Assembly: GCA_013376985.1 (NCBI GenBank)
Contig: JACABB010000001.1
Span: forward strand, 272,155 to 336,154
From: Bacteroidales bacterium
GTDB lineage: Bacteria; Bacteroidota; Bacteroidia; Bacteroidales; Tenuifilaceae
Length of the DNA: 64,000 nt
Direction of reading: 5' to 3'
Below are positions 52,302-62,072 of this stretch, piece after piece (the first letter of the stretch is position 1; every line of letters begins with the position of its first letter). The position numbers and the translations under genes were made by a program. The notes beneath the pieces are model-generated. The model was not told where the DNA came from and searched no databases. It saw only the letters and a program-made list of their open reading frames with translations.

Positions 52302-54503
52302 ATGAAAAGCAAAAAGAAGAAACAAGATAAAAAAGCTAAGAATGGCCTTGGTAAAAAGGCTCTTACAAAAGAAATCCTACAGATATTCGCCAACAACCCC
52401 ACTTATACATATAACTATAAGCAACTTGCCAAATTGCTTGATATAAAAGATGATGGGCCTCGGAAAATGATCACCGAAATACTCTATGAGCTTCTGTCTG
52501 GCAATACGCTGGATGAGGTTTACGCAGGCAAGTTTAAACTTAAAGCATTAGCCGGTTATTCAACGGGAGTAATTGAGATGAATAACGACGGTACTGCTCA
52601 AGTTATTACCGATGATAATCGCGAAATTTTTATCCCTGAGTTTCGCCTTAATCACGCCCTACATGGAGATAAGGTTCAAATTCTTATCACCCATCGTATG
52701 CGGCGTAACCTGCCCGAAGGGGAGGTTATAAAGGTTATTGAGCGAGCTAAGCGAAATTTCGTTGGAACAATCAGCCTCGAAAAAAATTATGCTTTTCTTA
52801 TTCCCGATAATAAGCAGATGCCCTATGATATTTTTATCGCCCAAAAAGATCTTAAAAAGGCTAAGAATGGTCAAAAAGTAATCGCTCGAATTACCGATTG
52901 GCCAGCAAATATGCGAAACCCAAATGGTGAGGTGATTGAGGTACTTGGTAATCCCGGGGTAAATGAGGTTGAGATGCATGCTATTCTGGCTGAATTTGAG
53001 TTACCCTACAGATTTCCCGAAGAACTCGACAAAATTGCCAATAAGATTAGTGATAAAATTACCCAAAAGGATTACAGCGAACGTAGAGATTTTAGGGATA
53101 TCCCAACCTTTACTATAGACCCCGTTGATGCAAAGGATTTTGATGATGCACTTTCGTTCAGGGTCTTGCCAAACAACAACTATGAGATTGGCGTTCATAT
53201 TGCTGATGTTACCCATTACGTTGAACCGGGCTCCCCAATTGACAACGAAGCCATAGAACGTGCCACTTCTGTTTATCTCGTGGATCGTTGTGTTCCAATG
53301 CTCCCTGAAAGACTTTCGAATTTTGTTTGCTCTTTGCGCCCGAATGAAGAGAAACTTTGCTTTGCTGCTGTTTTTGAGATGAATGACTCTGCTGAAATCA
53401 TAAGCCAATGGATTGGTAGAACAGTTATTCTCTCGAAACGCCGATTTTCATACGAGGAAGCTCAGCAGGTTATCGAAACTGGCAATGGTGATATGCAAAT
53501 AGAGATTCTTAAACTACATGAGCTGGCTCAAAAACTCAGAAAAAATAGATTTAAATCTGGTGCGATTGGCTTTGAGCGTACAGAAGTTAAATTCAACCTC
53601 GATGATAAAGGAAAACCCCTTGGCGTATTCTTCAAGGAGAATAAGGCATCAAACCAGCTAATTGAGGAATTCATGCTACTTGCCAATAAAAAAGTTGCTG
53701 AATTGGTTGGACGCGTTAAGGATAAAACAACTGCTAAACCCTTTGTTTACCGTATTCACGATAAGCCAAACCCCGAAAAATTTGAATCATTCCGTAATTT
53801 TATTACACGCTTTGGTTACAACATTATGGGCGGAACCGAGAAGCAGATAAGCAAATCGCTGAATAAACTTATGGATGAAGTTCGGGGTAAAAAGGAGCAG
53901 AACCTTGTTGAAACGCTTGCTTTGCGATCGATGGCAAAGGCAAGATATTCAACCAACAATATTGGTCATTATGGCCTTGCATTTACACACTATACCCATT
54001 TCACCTCTCCAATTCGCCGCTATCCCGATATGATGGTTCATCGGTTATTGGCACACTATCTGAATCATGGAACACCGAAGGACGAGCAAGCACTAGAAAA
54101 ACTCTGCAAGCATTCATCGGATATGGAGGTTAAGGCAACCGAGGCCGAAAGGGCTTCAATTAAGTATAAACAGGTTGAGTTCATGACCGATAAAGTTGGA
54201 CAAGTATTCTCTGGTGTAATATCTGGCGTTGCTGGTTTTGGGCTTTTTGTTGAACTAATTGACAGTAAATGTGAGGGTTTAATTCCTATTCGCGAATTAG
54301 ATGATGATTTCTACGAGTTTGATGAGGATAACTATTGCCTTGTTGGAAAACAAACTGGTAATAAATTTCAACTTGGTGATGAGGTAAAAGTAGAGGTTTG
54401 GAGAACAAATCTCGCTAAAAAACATTTAGATTTTAGGTTGGCTGAAACAGGCGAAAAGAAACTCATATCAAAAGATAAATCAAAGTTCAAAAAACGCCGT
54501 TAG
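52302..54503 (+). CDS. rnr: Ribonuclease R
   Basis: The protein has 733 residues. The Lys-rich start (MKSKKKKQDKKAKNGLGK) precedes a winged-helix-like RNase R N-terminal region, cold-shock-type OB folds (GYSTGVIEMNNDGTAQVITD, NFVGTISLEKNYAFLIPDN), and the RNB catalytic domain with TIDPVDAKDFDDALSF (catalytic Asp cluster) and HIADVTHYVEPGS. The C-terminal S1 domain is VFSGVISGVAGFGLFVELID. It degrades structured RNA 3' to 5' in the cytoplasm. The gene is followed by a thioredoxin-like lipoprotein gene 77 bases downstream. Confidence 0.95.
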   Translation: MKSKKKKQDKKAKNGLGKKALTKEILQIFANNPTYTYNYKQLAKLLDIKDDGPRKMITEILYELLSGNTLDEVYAGKFKLKALAGYSTGVIEMNNDGTAQVITDDNREIFIPEFRLNHALHGDKVQILITHRMRRNLPEGEVIKVIERAKRNFVGTISLEKNYAFLIPDNKQMPYDIFIAQKDLKKAKNGQKVIARITDWPANMRNPNGEVIEVLGNPGVNEVEMHAILAEFELPYRFPEELDKIANKISDKITQKDYSERRDFRDIPTFTIDPVDAKDFDDALSFRVLPNNNYEIGVHIADVTHYVEPGSPIDNEAIERATSVYLVDRCVPMLPERLSNFVCSLRPNEEKLCFAAVFEMNDSAEIISQWIGRTVILSKRRFSYEEAQQVIETGNGDMQIEILKLHELAQKLRKNRFKSGAIGFERTEVKFNLDDKGKPLGVFFKENKASNQLIEEFMLLANKKVAELVGRVKDKTTAKPFVYRIHDKPNPEKFESFRNFITRFGYNIMGGTEKQISKSLNKLMDEVRGKKEQNLVETLALRSMAKARYSTNNIGHYGLAFTHYTHFTSPIRRYPDMMVHRLLAHYLNHGTPKDEQALEKLCKHSSDMEVKATEAERASIKYKQVEFMTDKVGQVFSGVISGVAGFGLFVELIDSKCEGLIPIRELDDDFYEFDEDNYCLVGKQTGNKFQLGDEVKVEVWRTNLAKKHLDFRLAETGEKKLISKDKSKFKKRR

Positions 54504-54580
54504 CCCAATCATTTCGGCTCCATGTAAAAATCTACGAATTATATGTTTAAAAATAACGCTAATAACTAAACCTATAAAAA

Positions 54581-55816
54581 ATGAAACGATTTTTTGTGTT
54601 AGCAATTATTATTGCTTTCCTTGCAAGTTGCGCCAAAAAAAATGAGATGAAGCCTGGTCCTTGGCTCGGAGTAATCCAAATCGATCCTCATGATAAAAGT
54701 ATGTCCGTTCCATTTAATATGACCTACAGTGTGAACGAAAACGGCACTGCTCAATTTGAGATCACCAATGCCGATGAAAAGATTGTTATCACAGAGATCG
54801 CTAGAAACGGGGATACTTTGATTATAAAACCACCCGTATTTACAAGTGTAATCGTTGCAGTGCTTCGCAATGATTCTCTGGTTGGGAAATATTACCCAAA
54901 GGGTATCGAAGTTGGAAATCCTTATAAATTTTATGCCGTTGCTGGTGTTGCTGATCGCTTTCCTTGGTATGCAGAAAAGGCTGCATTTGATGTAACTGGT
55001 CGTTGGAGAGTAATTGAAAATCCGGGAACATCAGATTCAACAATAATGGTTGGTGAGTTTAGGCAAACAGGGGACAAAGTTTTGGGTACATTCCTCAATA
55101 CCACTGGGGATTATCGCTATCTTGAAGGAAAGGTATCCGGAAATAAATTCCTGTTTTCTAAAATGGATGGTGCTCAATCTTTAATCTTTAATGCCGATAT
55201 AAAAGACCAAAAAACAATGGAAAATGGGCGATTTATGGGAAGTTTGAAATGGGCAAGTAAATGGAAGGCTATTAAGGATGAAAACATAGTTCTTCCGGGC
55301 AGTGAAGAGCTTGTAAAAGTAAAGAAAGGTTACACCACCTTCGATTTTGCGGGTACTGATATGAATGGAAAAAGGATTACCTCAAAGGACGAAATGTTCA
55401 AAAATAAAGTAGTGGCAGTTCTTGCAGGAGGTAGCTGGTGTCCCAACTGTTTGGACGAAGCAAGGTTATTCAGTGAGTTATATGGTAAATATAAAGCCCA
55501 AGGATTCGAAGTTGTTGCCCTGAACTTTGAGGATAAAACATTTGAACCATCAAAGAAAAAGATGGAGCGATTTATAAATCAAGCAGGAGTAAATTATACA
55601 TTTTTATATGTTGCGCCTCGTGGTCGGGAGAAAAGGGACTCTGTTTTATACCCAATTGAAGGCCAAATGGCATTTCCAACAGGGTTGTTTTTGGACAAAA
55701 AAGGAATCATAAGAAAAGTTGAGACAGGTTTTTCTGGTCCTGGTACTGGTGGGTATTATACAAAATTTGTTGAGGAAACAACAAAACTGATTGAACTTTT
55801 AGTTAGTGAAAAATAG
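54581..55816 (+). CDS. Thioredoxin-like (TlpA/ResA-type) lipoprotein
   Basis: The protein has 411 residues. The lipobox is FLASC (Cys17). The first about 250 residues are a beta-rich domain (GVIQIDPHDKSMSVPFNMTY and GRWRVIENPGTSDSTIMVGEF). A thioredoxin fold follows with FAGTDMNGKRITSKDEMF and the redox motif GGSWCPNCLDEARLF (C-P-N-C) near residue 288. The protein is anchored by lipid and should face the periplasm. Proteins of this design act in cytochrome maturation or thiol reduction. The C-x-x-C is intact, so redox activity is plausible. It ends at a strong bidirectional terminator. Confidence 0.88.
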   Translation: MKRFFVLAIIIAFLASCAKKNEMKPGPWLGVIQIDPHDKSMSVPFNMTYSVNENGTAQFEITNADEKIVITEIARNGDTLIIKPPVFTSVIVAVLRNDSLVGKYYPKGIEVGNPYKFYAVAGVADRFPWYAEKAAFDVTGRWRVIENPGTSDSTIMVGEFRQTGDKVLGTFLNTTGDYRYLEGKVSGNKFLFSKMDGAQSLIFNADIKDQKTMENGRFMGSLKWASKWKAIKDENIVLPGSEELVKVKKGYTTFDFAGTDMNGKRITSKDEMFKNKVVAVLAGGSWCPNCLDEARLFSELYGKYKAQGFEVVALNFEDKTFEPSKKKMERFINQAGVNYTFLYVAPRGREKRDSVLYPIEGQMAFPTGLFLDKKGIIRKVETGFSGPGTGGYYTKFVEETTKLIELLVSEK

Positions 55817-55824
55817 TTCGAAAT

Positions 55825-55852
55825 AAAAAAGGGGGTTAATGCCCCCCTTTTT
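55825..55852. terminator. Bidirectional intrinsic terminator
   Basis: AAAAAAGGGGG (55825-55835) pairs with CCCCC-TTTTT (55842-55852) around a loop of about 6 bases. Long A and T runs flank both sides. It lies between the convergent ends of the thioredoxin-like and sugar-transferase genes. Confidence 0.82.
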
Positions 55853-55854
55853 CT

Positions 55855-57390
55855 CTATTTACTCCTATATCTCTTAAAGGCTATATTGTAAAAAGCAATA
55901 AAAAAGTATTTAAAGTCAGTCCAGAATGGGCTTTTTTCATACGCTTCGAGATATTTCATCTCCGAAGCCATAATTTCTTCAAGCGTTTTGGGGTTATCAA
56001 CATAAAAAGGAGGTATCAAACCAGGTTTAAATTTTATCCTCTTCTCTTGAAGTTCCTGTGAGTATAAATTAAAATAGTGCTGGCTTAGGGGTCTTACACC
56101 AAAAAGTTTCATGTCGCCACGAAAGAAGTTTACAAACATTGGGAGTTCATCAATCCAAAATTTACGCATAAAACGCCCAAGGGTTGAAACCCTAAAATCG
56201 TTGTTAAACTTGCCCCCTTCTTGTAAATCATTCTTTTCGTAAACATAACCTTGTAGATATTCCGCATAAGGATGCATTGTTCTCATTTTATAAACCTTAA
56301 TCAACTTTCCACCCTTCCCAACTCTTTTAAGTTTAATAATTGGGCCATAGGAAGGCTCAAGGTCAAATGCAGGTGTTTTGATTTTTCGTGCTACTACAAA
56401 ATAACGATTATCGATGTACTCCTCTTCAACAATTTCAAAACCGCACGAGTATAGACGTCCCAAAAGTTCTGCACGACTTAATACTCGGTTTTCCCCTCGG
56501 GTAAGAAGGAAGTATATTTTTTTTGTTATGGGGAACTTTGGAAAAACTCTTTTTATTAAAAAATCAATTGAATAGTAAATATAGTTAAATACTGGTGGAA
56601 ACTTTGCTAAAATTCTTTTCTTTCTTAAATCCTTTGTTTCCGCCATGCAGATAAAAATTCCACTTTTGGGCAGCTTTTCGTTAACCGTTTCAAAAAACTT
56701 GTTAATTCGTTGTATATCGTTAACCCGCTTAATATTAATGATTGCCTTATAAAAATTATCATGAATACTCATAATATTAAACCGAGTAGTCGTAGATATT
56801 ATTAATGTAGATTCTAATGAAATATTAACAGCCTTCTCAAAAAAACAGTATGCTGACTCTCCTAATTCTTGAATTATTGCATTTTTTACAGATAATTCTT
56901 TTCGGGGGTAGATAATTACTGATTCCGGGATTTTTTCGGTTGATTTGAAACGATACTCATGGATGTCAATCTTTTTTTTATCTGTTTCTGGGATATAAAA
57001 TCCTCCTTGAATAATGGGTACCCTTTTAAATAAATATCCAAAATAGAGAAAAGAAAACTCTAAAAAAGATGCAAAAACAATGGTAGCAAAAACAATAAAA
57101 TCAAGATTTTTGTCAATTGGCATCAAATAAAGAATAAAAATAGCGAACATCAATAAACTAATATTACTTAAAAAAACTTGTTTTGTGTCTTCAGTAATGC
57201 TAACTTTTTTGAAATTATACTTGTTAAATAAAAACGAAAACATTATCCAGAAAAGGCCAAGCACCAAATATAATTCATAGTAAACATAATCTGCGCTGAA
57301 TGAAACAGGGTTAATCTTAATGCCTAACCAAAATCCGGTTAAAACAAATAGGATATCAATTATAATAAGTATAAATGATCGCCGATTCAT
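55855..57390 (-). CDS. Polyprenyl-phosphate sugar transferase (bacterial sugar transferase family), atypical
   Basis: The protein has 511 residues from the ATG at 57390; a longer frame would need a TTG at 57417. Four membrane segments lie in the first about 105 residues, then a nucleotide-binding-like middle, then the transferase core near residues 360-460. That core reads RVGKGGKLIKVYKMRTMHPYAE, FRVSTLGRFMRKFWIDELPMFVNFFRGDMKLFGVRPLS and FKPGLIPPF. The catalytic D-E pair (IDELP) is present. The re-entrant helix that normally precedes the core (KRxFD segment) is not visible, and the usual GPRP motif reads GVRP. It may start a glycan on undecaprenyl phosphate, but activity is less certain than for a canonical member. 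Confidence 0.83.
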   Translation of the reverse strand: MNRRSFILIIIDILFVLTGFWLGIKINPVSFSADYVYYELYLVLGLFWIMFSFLFNKYNFKKVSITEDTKQVFLSNISLLMFAIFILYLMPIDKNLDFIVFATIVFASFLEFSFLYFGYLFKRVPIIQGGFYIPETDKKKIDIHEYRFKSTEKIPESVIIYPRKELSVKNAIIQELGESAYCFFEKAVNISLESTLIISTTTRFNIMSIHDNFYKAIINIKRVNDIQRINKFFETVNEKLPKSGIFICMAETKDLRKKRILAKFPPVFNYIYYSIDFLIKRVFPKFPITKKIYFLLTRGENRVLSRAELLGRLYSCGFEIVEEEYIDNRYFVVARKIKTPAFDLEPSYGPIIKLKRVGKGGKLIKVYKMRTMHPYAEYLQGYVYEKNDLQEGGKFNNDFRVSTLGRFMRKFWIDELPMFVNFFRGDMKLFGVRPLSQHYFNLYSQELQEKRIKFKPGLIPPFYVDNPKTLEEIMASEMKYLEAYEKSPFWTDFKYFFIAFYNIAFKRYRSK

Positions 57391-57920
57391 TATGTGATTA
57401 ATCTTGTTTAAAATCAAGGCAAGTTAGTTTAATATTTTTTATTTTTAACAAGAGTGACAAAAATCATTAAAAAAAACACATTCGCAAAGCAGTTTTTGGT
57501 TTTAATTCTTAGCCTTTTTTTTCTTGCTCGTTTTTTCAAACAAGGAATTAACAAACTTATTCTCGATTATGTTATATAGTACGTTAAAAAAAAAAATTAG
57601 TTCTATTCTATTGTTTTGTAAACTAACTGTTTTGTGAAACGACCATTTCTTGTGATGAAATAGAAAATAGTCGAAGGTCAAATATCTTGCAAATTACCTT
57701 TTTACAAAAAGAAATATCAGTTTTTACAAATTATCTTATCACCTCATTGAATATTTAATAATTTTGAATTATAGATTGTACATTTGTATCATGTATTATT
57801 GTTTAGATTGAATATTTTTCAACTCAAACATTTTTTGCTATTATCATGGTATAGTGGAGTTTGATTTAAAGAAAATGCTAATAGATAATTAAATAGTTGA
57901 TATACTCTTCTTGTGTAGTT
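57391..57920. other. 530-base divergent intergenic region
   Basis: The region is very AT-rich and has no supported gene. It includes a TACATTTG box at 57779-57786 on the plus strand, 135 bases before the next start and without a -33 element. A 16-base stretch (57761-57776) recurs at 62015-62030, also upstream of a plus-strand gene. I see no hairpin or known RNA. Confidence 0.4.
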
Positions 57921-60695
57921 ATGAAGAAGTTGATTTTTACAATTGTAATAACATTCGTCGCTTTATCCTTTGCTGTTGTATTTTTCTTTTTTTGGTTACA
58001 AAACAAGAGGGAAACCCCATCGGAAGCAATTTTTGCCATACCAATTGATGCTTCTTTTATCTTAAAGATCAATGATTATCATCGATTTTCAGAAAGTTTG
58101 CGAACAAACAATCATCTGTGGGATGCTGTTAAGCAATTTTCTTCTGTGGCAAAAGCGGATAGTATTATCGCCTTTGTTGATAGCCTCTCTAATCGTTCAT
58201 TGCTTTTTAATGCGCTAATTTCTGCAAATTCTGTTTACATCTCTACCCATACTCTGGGTGGAAACAATATTCAATTCTTTGCAACAGTTAAAATACCAAA
58301 AGGTTCTAGTAAAAATGAACTCTTTGACCTCACAGAATTATGCACAAAAAATAAATTTCGGATTGCAGTTCAAGAGTATAACAAAATAGACATTTCAACC
58401 ATTATTGATCCCAAGCATTCCACCGAATTATTTTATTTCTGTTTTTTTCGCGGTTTAGCAGTTTGCTCATCATCAATAAATTTGATTAAGTCTTCAATTA
58501 ATCAACTCGAAAAAAAATCATCACTATTAAACGATCCCGCATTCTTATCAATTTCCCATACAGCAGGCACTAAAGTAGATGTCAACCTTTACATAAACAA
58601 CTCGAAGATTCCGGTTACATTTCGCAAATTTTTCAAACAACCTTATCTTTCAGGGATTAATACATTTACTGATGTTGCCCAATGGAGCGAACTCGACGTT
58701 ACAATTAAAGAAGATGCATTATTTCTCAATGGATTCACCCTCGCAGCAGACACATTAAATTCTTATCTCAAAGTTTTTGCCCATCAACGCCCAATAGAAA
58801 ATAAGGTAGCCTCGATTCTTCCCTTAGAAACAACTTCTTTTATCTGCTTAGGAATATCAAATCTTGATCTTTTCCTTGAAGACTACCGGCTTTACCTTGA
58901 TCACACTGATCGCATTCTTGAATATACATCTGCCTTGACTGATTGCAAAAAGAATTTTGGCATTGATATTCATGATCTTTATCGTTCATTCTTTAATAAA
59001 GAAATTGCTTTGTTTTTTTCCCCCTTCGATGGCGTTGATATCAAGGATTGCTGGTACGTTGCCGTTAAGAACAATGGTGCTAGTCAAACCAAGCAAACTT
59101 TCAGCAATTTGATCGACACCTATGTTAAATCAAACAAGTTGAAACGCTCTGATTTTAGAACTAGTTTTAAGGTTGATAGTGATAAAAGTTTCGAAATATA
59201 TAAACTCCCATTAAAGGGAGTAAATCAACTTCTCTTTGGAAGTCTTTTTTCTGATGTTTCCGATGAGTATATTACCTTTATTGATGACTATGTTATCTTT
59301 GGAGCATCAAAGGATGCTCTATCTAAGATTATACTTTCAAATATTCACAATAAACAACTACAACTTGATGTATCATTCCGCCAATTCAGCAATGTGCTTG
59401 CCTCAGAATCAAATTTTTTCTTTTATCTAAACCCAAATCGATCGGAAAAACTTTTTAACACCCTCCTTGAGACACAATATGCCAATACATTGACCAAAAA
59501 TCATTCATCGTTAAGTAAAATTCAAGGTATCTCATTACAACTAAACGGTGGAAGTCGCATGATATTCAATAATATTAACTTCCAATACTCACCATTCACA
59601 TCAGAAGATCCTCAAACATCTTGGGAAACAAGGCTTGATACAGCCCTCTCGATGAGACCCCAAGTGGTGATTAACCATGTTACGAAAAGTCAGGAAATCA
59701 TAGCCCAAGATGAAAAAAATAAGCTCTACTTGCTAAATGATGTTGGACGTATTCTTTGGACTAAGCAACTGCCTGAACAAATTAATGGAGAAATTACTCA
59801 AGTGGATCTGTTTAGAAATGAAAAAATGCAATACATTTTTAGCACAAAAAGTTATATTTATGCTATTGATCGAAAAGGAGATTTTGTTGACGGTTATCCT
59901 ATAAAGTTAATATCAAAAGCCACAAACCCTGTTTCCGTTTTTGATTACGAAAATAGCCGCGATTATCGTTTATTTATTGCTTGTAATGATCGTAAAATAT
60001 ATGTATTCAATCGTCAAGGAAAACCTCTTTCTGGGTGGTTTTTCGGAAAAACAGAAAAGATTGTTATTAATCAACTCCAACACTTTCGCGTAAAGGGTAA
60101 GGATTACATTGTCTTTGCTGATGCCAATCGCCCATATATTGTTGATCGGAAAGGAGAGGTACGAATCTCCCTTCCCCGTTTTTTTTCCAAATCTATCAAT
60201 AGCAAATTTATCCTTGACGAAAATTCAAAAAATCATTCTGAAAGGCTTATCACAACCGATTCTATAGGCCTTATTAAATTTATCTATTTTAATGGTAAGG
60301 TTGAAGAACTTGCAATCAAAGCTTTTTCATCGAAGCATGTTTTCGATTATCTGGATGTTGATTCAGATGGTGAAAAAGAGTATGTTTTTTTAGACAACAC
60401 GAGACTTTATGTTTATAAAAATGATAAAACATTGCTCTTTTTATATAAGTTTGACACCGAAATAATTCCTGAAATTTTGATTTGCAAGATCAATAATTTG
60501 GGGCTTAAACTTGGATTTGTTTCTTCAAAATCTAATGAAATTTATCTAATTAATGGGAATGGTTCTTTATATGATGGTTTTCCTTTAAGTGGATGTACTC
60601 TTTTCAGTGTTGGAAGCAACCCAGTTAAGGGTTCAAATTTTAATCTAATTACAGGATCTCCTTCGGGGATGTTGTTTAATTATTCTGTAAAATAA
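57921..60695 (+). CDS. Large membrane-anchored protein with N-terminal DUF3352-like and C-terminal propeller-like regions
   Basis: The protein has 924 residues from the ATG at 57921; a TTG at 57897 is a worse start. One membrane helix (about 3-26) anchors it. Residues about 30-560 form repeated alpha/beta units (EAIFAIPIDASFILKIND, VASILPLETTSFICLGIS) that recall DUF3352-type proteins. From about residue 600 the text turns to beta-propeller-like repeats (KLYLLNDVGRILWTKQL, YIYAIDRKGDFVDGYP, KIYVFNRQGKPLSGWF and a final SGMLFNYS). I do not recognise a named function. It is followed 15 bases later by the DUF4834 gene, and the pair may be an operon. Confidence 0.75.
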   Translation: MKKLIFTIVITFVALSFAVVFFFFWLQNKRETPSEAIFAIPIDASFILKINDYHRFSESLRTNNHLWDAVKQFSSVAKADSIIAFVDSLSNRSLLFNALISANSVYISTHTLGGNNIQFFATVKIPKGSSKNELFDLTELCTKNKFRIAVQEYNKIDISTIIDPKHSTELFYFCFFRGLAVCSSSINLIKSSINQLEKKSSLLNDPAFLSISHTAGTKVDVNLYINNSKIPVTFRKFFKQPYLSGINTFTDVAQWSELDVTIKEDALFLNGFTLAADTLNSYLKVFAHQRPIENKVASILPLETTSFICLGISNLDLFLEDYRLYLDHTDRILEYTSALTDCKKNFGIDIHDLYRSFFNKEIALFFSPFDGVDIKDCWYVAVKNNGASQTKQTFSNLIDTYVKSNKLKRSDFRTSFKVDSDKSFEIYKLPLKGVNQLLFGSLFSDVSDEYITFIDDYVIFGASKDALSKIILSNIHNKQLQLDVSFRQFSNVLASESNFFFYLNPNRSEKLFNTLLETQYANTLTKNHSSLSKIQGISLQLNGGSRMIFNNINFQYSPFTSEDPQTSWETRLDTALSMRPQVVINHVTKSQEIIAQDEKNKLYLLNDVGRILWTKQLPEQINGEITQVDLFRNEKMQYIFSTKSYIYAIDRKGDFVDGYPIKLISKATNPVSVFDYENSRDYRLFIACNDRKIYVFNRQGKPLSGWFFGKTEKIVINQLQHFRVKGKDYIVFADANRPYIVDRKGEVRISLPRFFSKSINSKFILDENSKNHSERLITTDSIGLIKFIYFNGKVEELAIKAFSSKHVFDYLDVDSDGEKEYVFLDNTRLYVYKNDKTLLFLYKFDTEIIPEILICKINNLGLKLGFVSSKSNEIYLINGNGSLYDGFPLSGCTLFSVGSNPVKGSNFNLITGSPSGMLFNYSVK

Positions 60696-60710
60696 TTAAT
60701 TGTATATCAA

Positions 60711-60953
60711 ATGCTTGGTTTTTTAAGGTTTATACTGATTTTCTTTATAGTTCTAATTGTTTTGGGCTATATCTCACGCTTTCTTTTAAAAATATTGCTC
60801 TTTCGGTTAGCCAAAAAAATGAATGTTCAGCAAGAAAAGGATAAAGGGCAAAAGGTTGGGGATGCATATATTAAAGGTAATCCAACTAAAGAAAAAGTTG
60901 TAGATAAAAATGTTGGGGATTACGTTGATTTCGAAGAAATTGATACAAAATAG
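60711..60953 (+). CDS. DUF4834 family membrane protein
   Basis: The protein has 80 residues. One N-terminal membrane segment (LGFLRFILIFFIVLIVLGYI, about 3-24) is followed by a short basic stretch (FLLKILLFRLAKKMN) and a Lys/Glu/Asp-rich tail ending DVDFEEID-like (GDYVDFEEIDTK). Length and order match DUF4834, a small Bacteroidota-specific family of unknown role. It starts 15 bases after the large membrane-anchored gene and 48 before the ROK gene, so these may be co-transcribed. Confidence 0.8.
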   Translation: MLGFLRFILIFFIVLIVLGYISRFLLKILLFRLAKKMNVQQEKDKGQKVGDAYIKGNPTKEKVVDKNVGDYVDFEEIDTK

Positions 60954-61000
60954 TTTTTCTATTTATCATCAAATAATTATTAATAAAATAATTCTCTAAA

Positions 61001-61957
61001 ATGATTAATGTTGTAGCAGGCATAGATATTGGGGGAACCAATACCGTGATTGGGTTGGTTACAAATAATGGTGATTGTTTAATAGAGTCATCAATATCAA
61101 CAAAAAACCATAGCCATTTTGAGGTTTTTGTTAAATCAATATTTCAAGAAATTGAAATCCTTATTAAAAAAATTGGGGGAAATCATACCCTGATTGGCAT
61201 CGGCATTGGTGCACCAAATGGTTCTTATAACCTTGGAGCCATTGTTGATGCTCCAAATTTAGAATGGAAGGGTATCCTCCCATTATCTAAAGAACTTTTA
61301 AAATACACATCCGTTCCCACCATAGTAACCAACGACGCCAATGCCGCTGCATTGGGCGAAATGTTTTTTGGTGGAGCTCGTAATATGAAAGATTTTATTG
61401 TAATTACACTTGGAACTGGTTTGGGAAGCGGTATCGTTGCAAATGGCAAGCTGATTGTTGGACATGATGGCTTTGCGGGAGAACTTGGACACCTAACAGC
61501 CTTCCCAAATGGTCGCATCTGTGGATGTGGAAATAAAGGATGTCTGGAAACTTATGCTTCTGCAACAGGAATAAGAAGAACGGTATTTATGCTGCTTGCC
61601 GACAGCAATCAACCAAGCATTTTAAGAAGTGTGAGTTTTGAAAAATTAACAGCAAAAATGGTGTCTGATGCAGCAATTAAGGGAGATCAAATAGCCCTTG
61701 AAGCATTTGAATTTACTGGAAAGATTTTGGGTCTCAAACTCGCAGAAACTGTTGCGATGTTCAGCCCTGAAGCCATTTTTATTTTTGGCGGACTTGCAAA
61801 AGCAGGAGTGTTAATAATTGAGCCAACAAAACGTTATATGGAAGAAAATCTATTTCCTATTTTTAGAAACAAAGTAAAAATTATCCCATCAGAACTTGAG
61901 GGTAAAAACGCTGCCGTTTTAGGTGCCGCAGCATTGATCTGGCAAAATAACAGTTAA
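61001..61957 (+). CDS. ROK family sugar kinase (glucokinase-like)
   Basis: The protein has 318 residues. The N-terminal phosphate motif is VAGIDIGGTNTVIGLV. NDANAAALGEMFFGGA is the sugar-binding region with the catalytic Asp. The ROK zinc motif is complete: GHLTAF (His) and CGCGNKGCLETYAS (C-x-C-G-x2-G-C-x-E). FIFGGLAKAG closes the ATP site. It should phosphorylate glucose or an N-acylated hexosamine in the cytoplasm. The zinc motif distinguishes it from regulatory ROK proteins with HTH domains, which are absent here. It could feed hexose phosphates to the glycan pathways in this window, but no genetic link shows it. Confidence 0.93.
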   Translation: MINVVAGIDIGGTNTVIGLVTNNGDCLIESSISTKNHSHFEVFVKSIFQEIEILIKKIGGNHTLIGIGIGAPNGSYNLGAIVDAPNLEWKGILPLSKELLKYTSVPTIVTNDANAAALGEMFFGGARNMKDFIVITLGTGLGSGIVANGKLIVGHDGFAGELGHLTAFPNGRICGCGNKGCLETYASATGIRRTVFMLLADSNQPSILRSVSFEKLTAKMVSDAAIKGDQIALEAFEFTGKILGLKLAETVAMFSPEAIFIFGGLAKAGVLIIEPTKRYMEENLFPIFRNKVKIIPSELEGKNAAVLGAAALIWQNNS

Positions 61958-62072
61958 GTAAATCACGTAACTCGCTCATTTTTTATTATTTGTATTTTAT
62001 GTGCATTTTTATATATTTTGAATTATAGATATTAGGTGCTAACTTTATGCCTCATTTCAAAATAACTATAGC

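Noticed and set aside
57897-57920. TTG start of the large membrane-anchored protein
   Set aside because: The ATG at 57921 opens a clean membrane helix, and the upstream codons add nothing.
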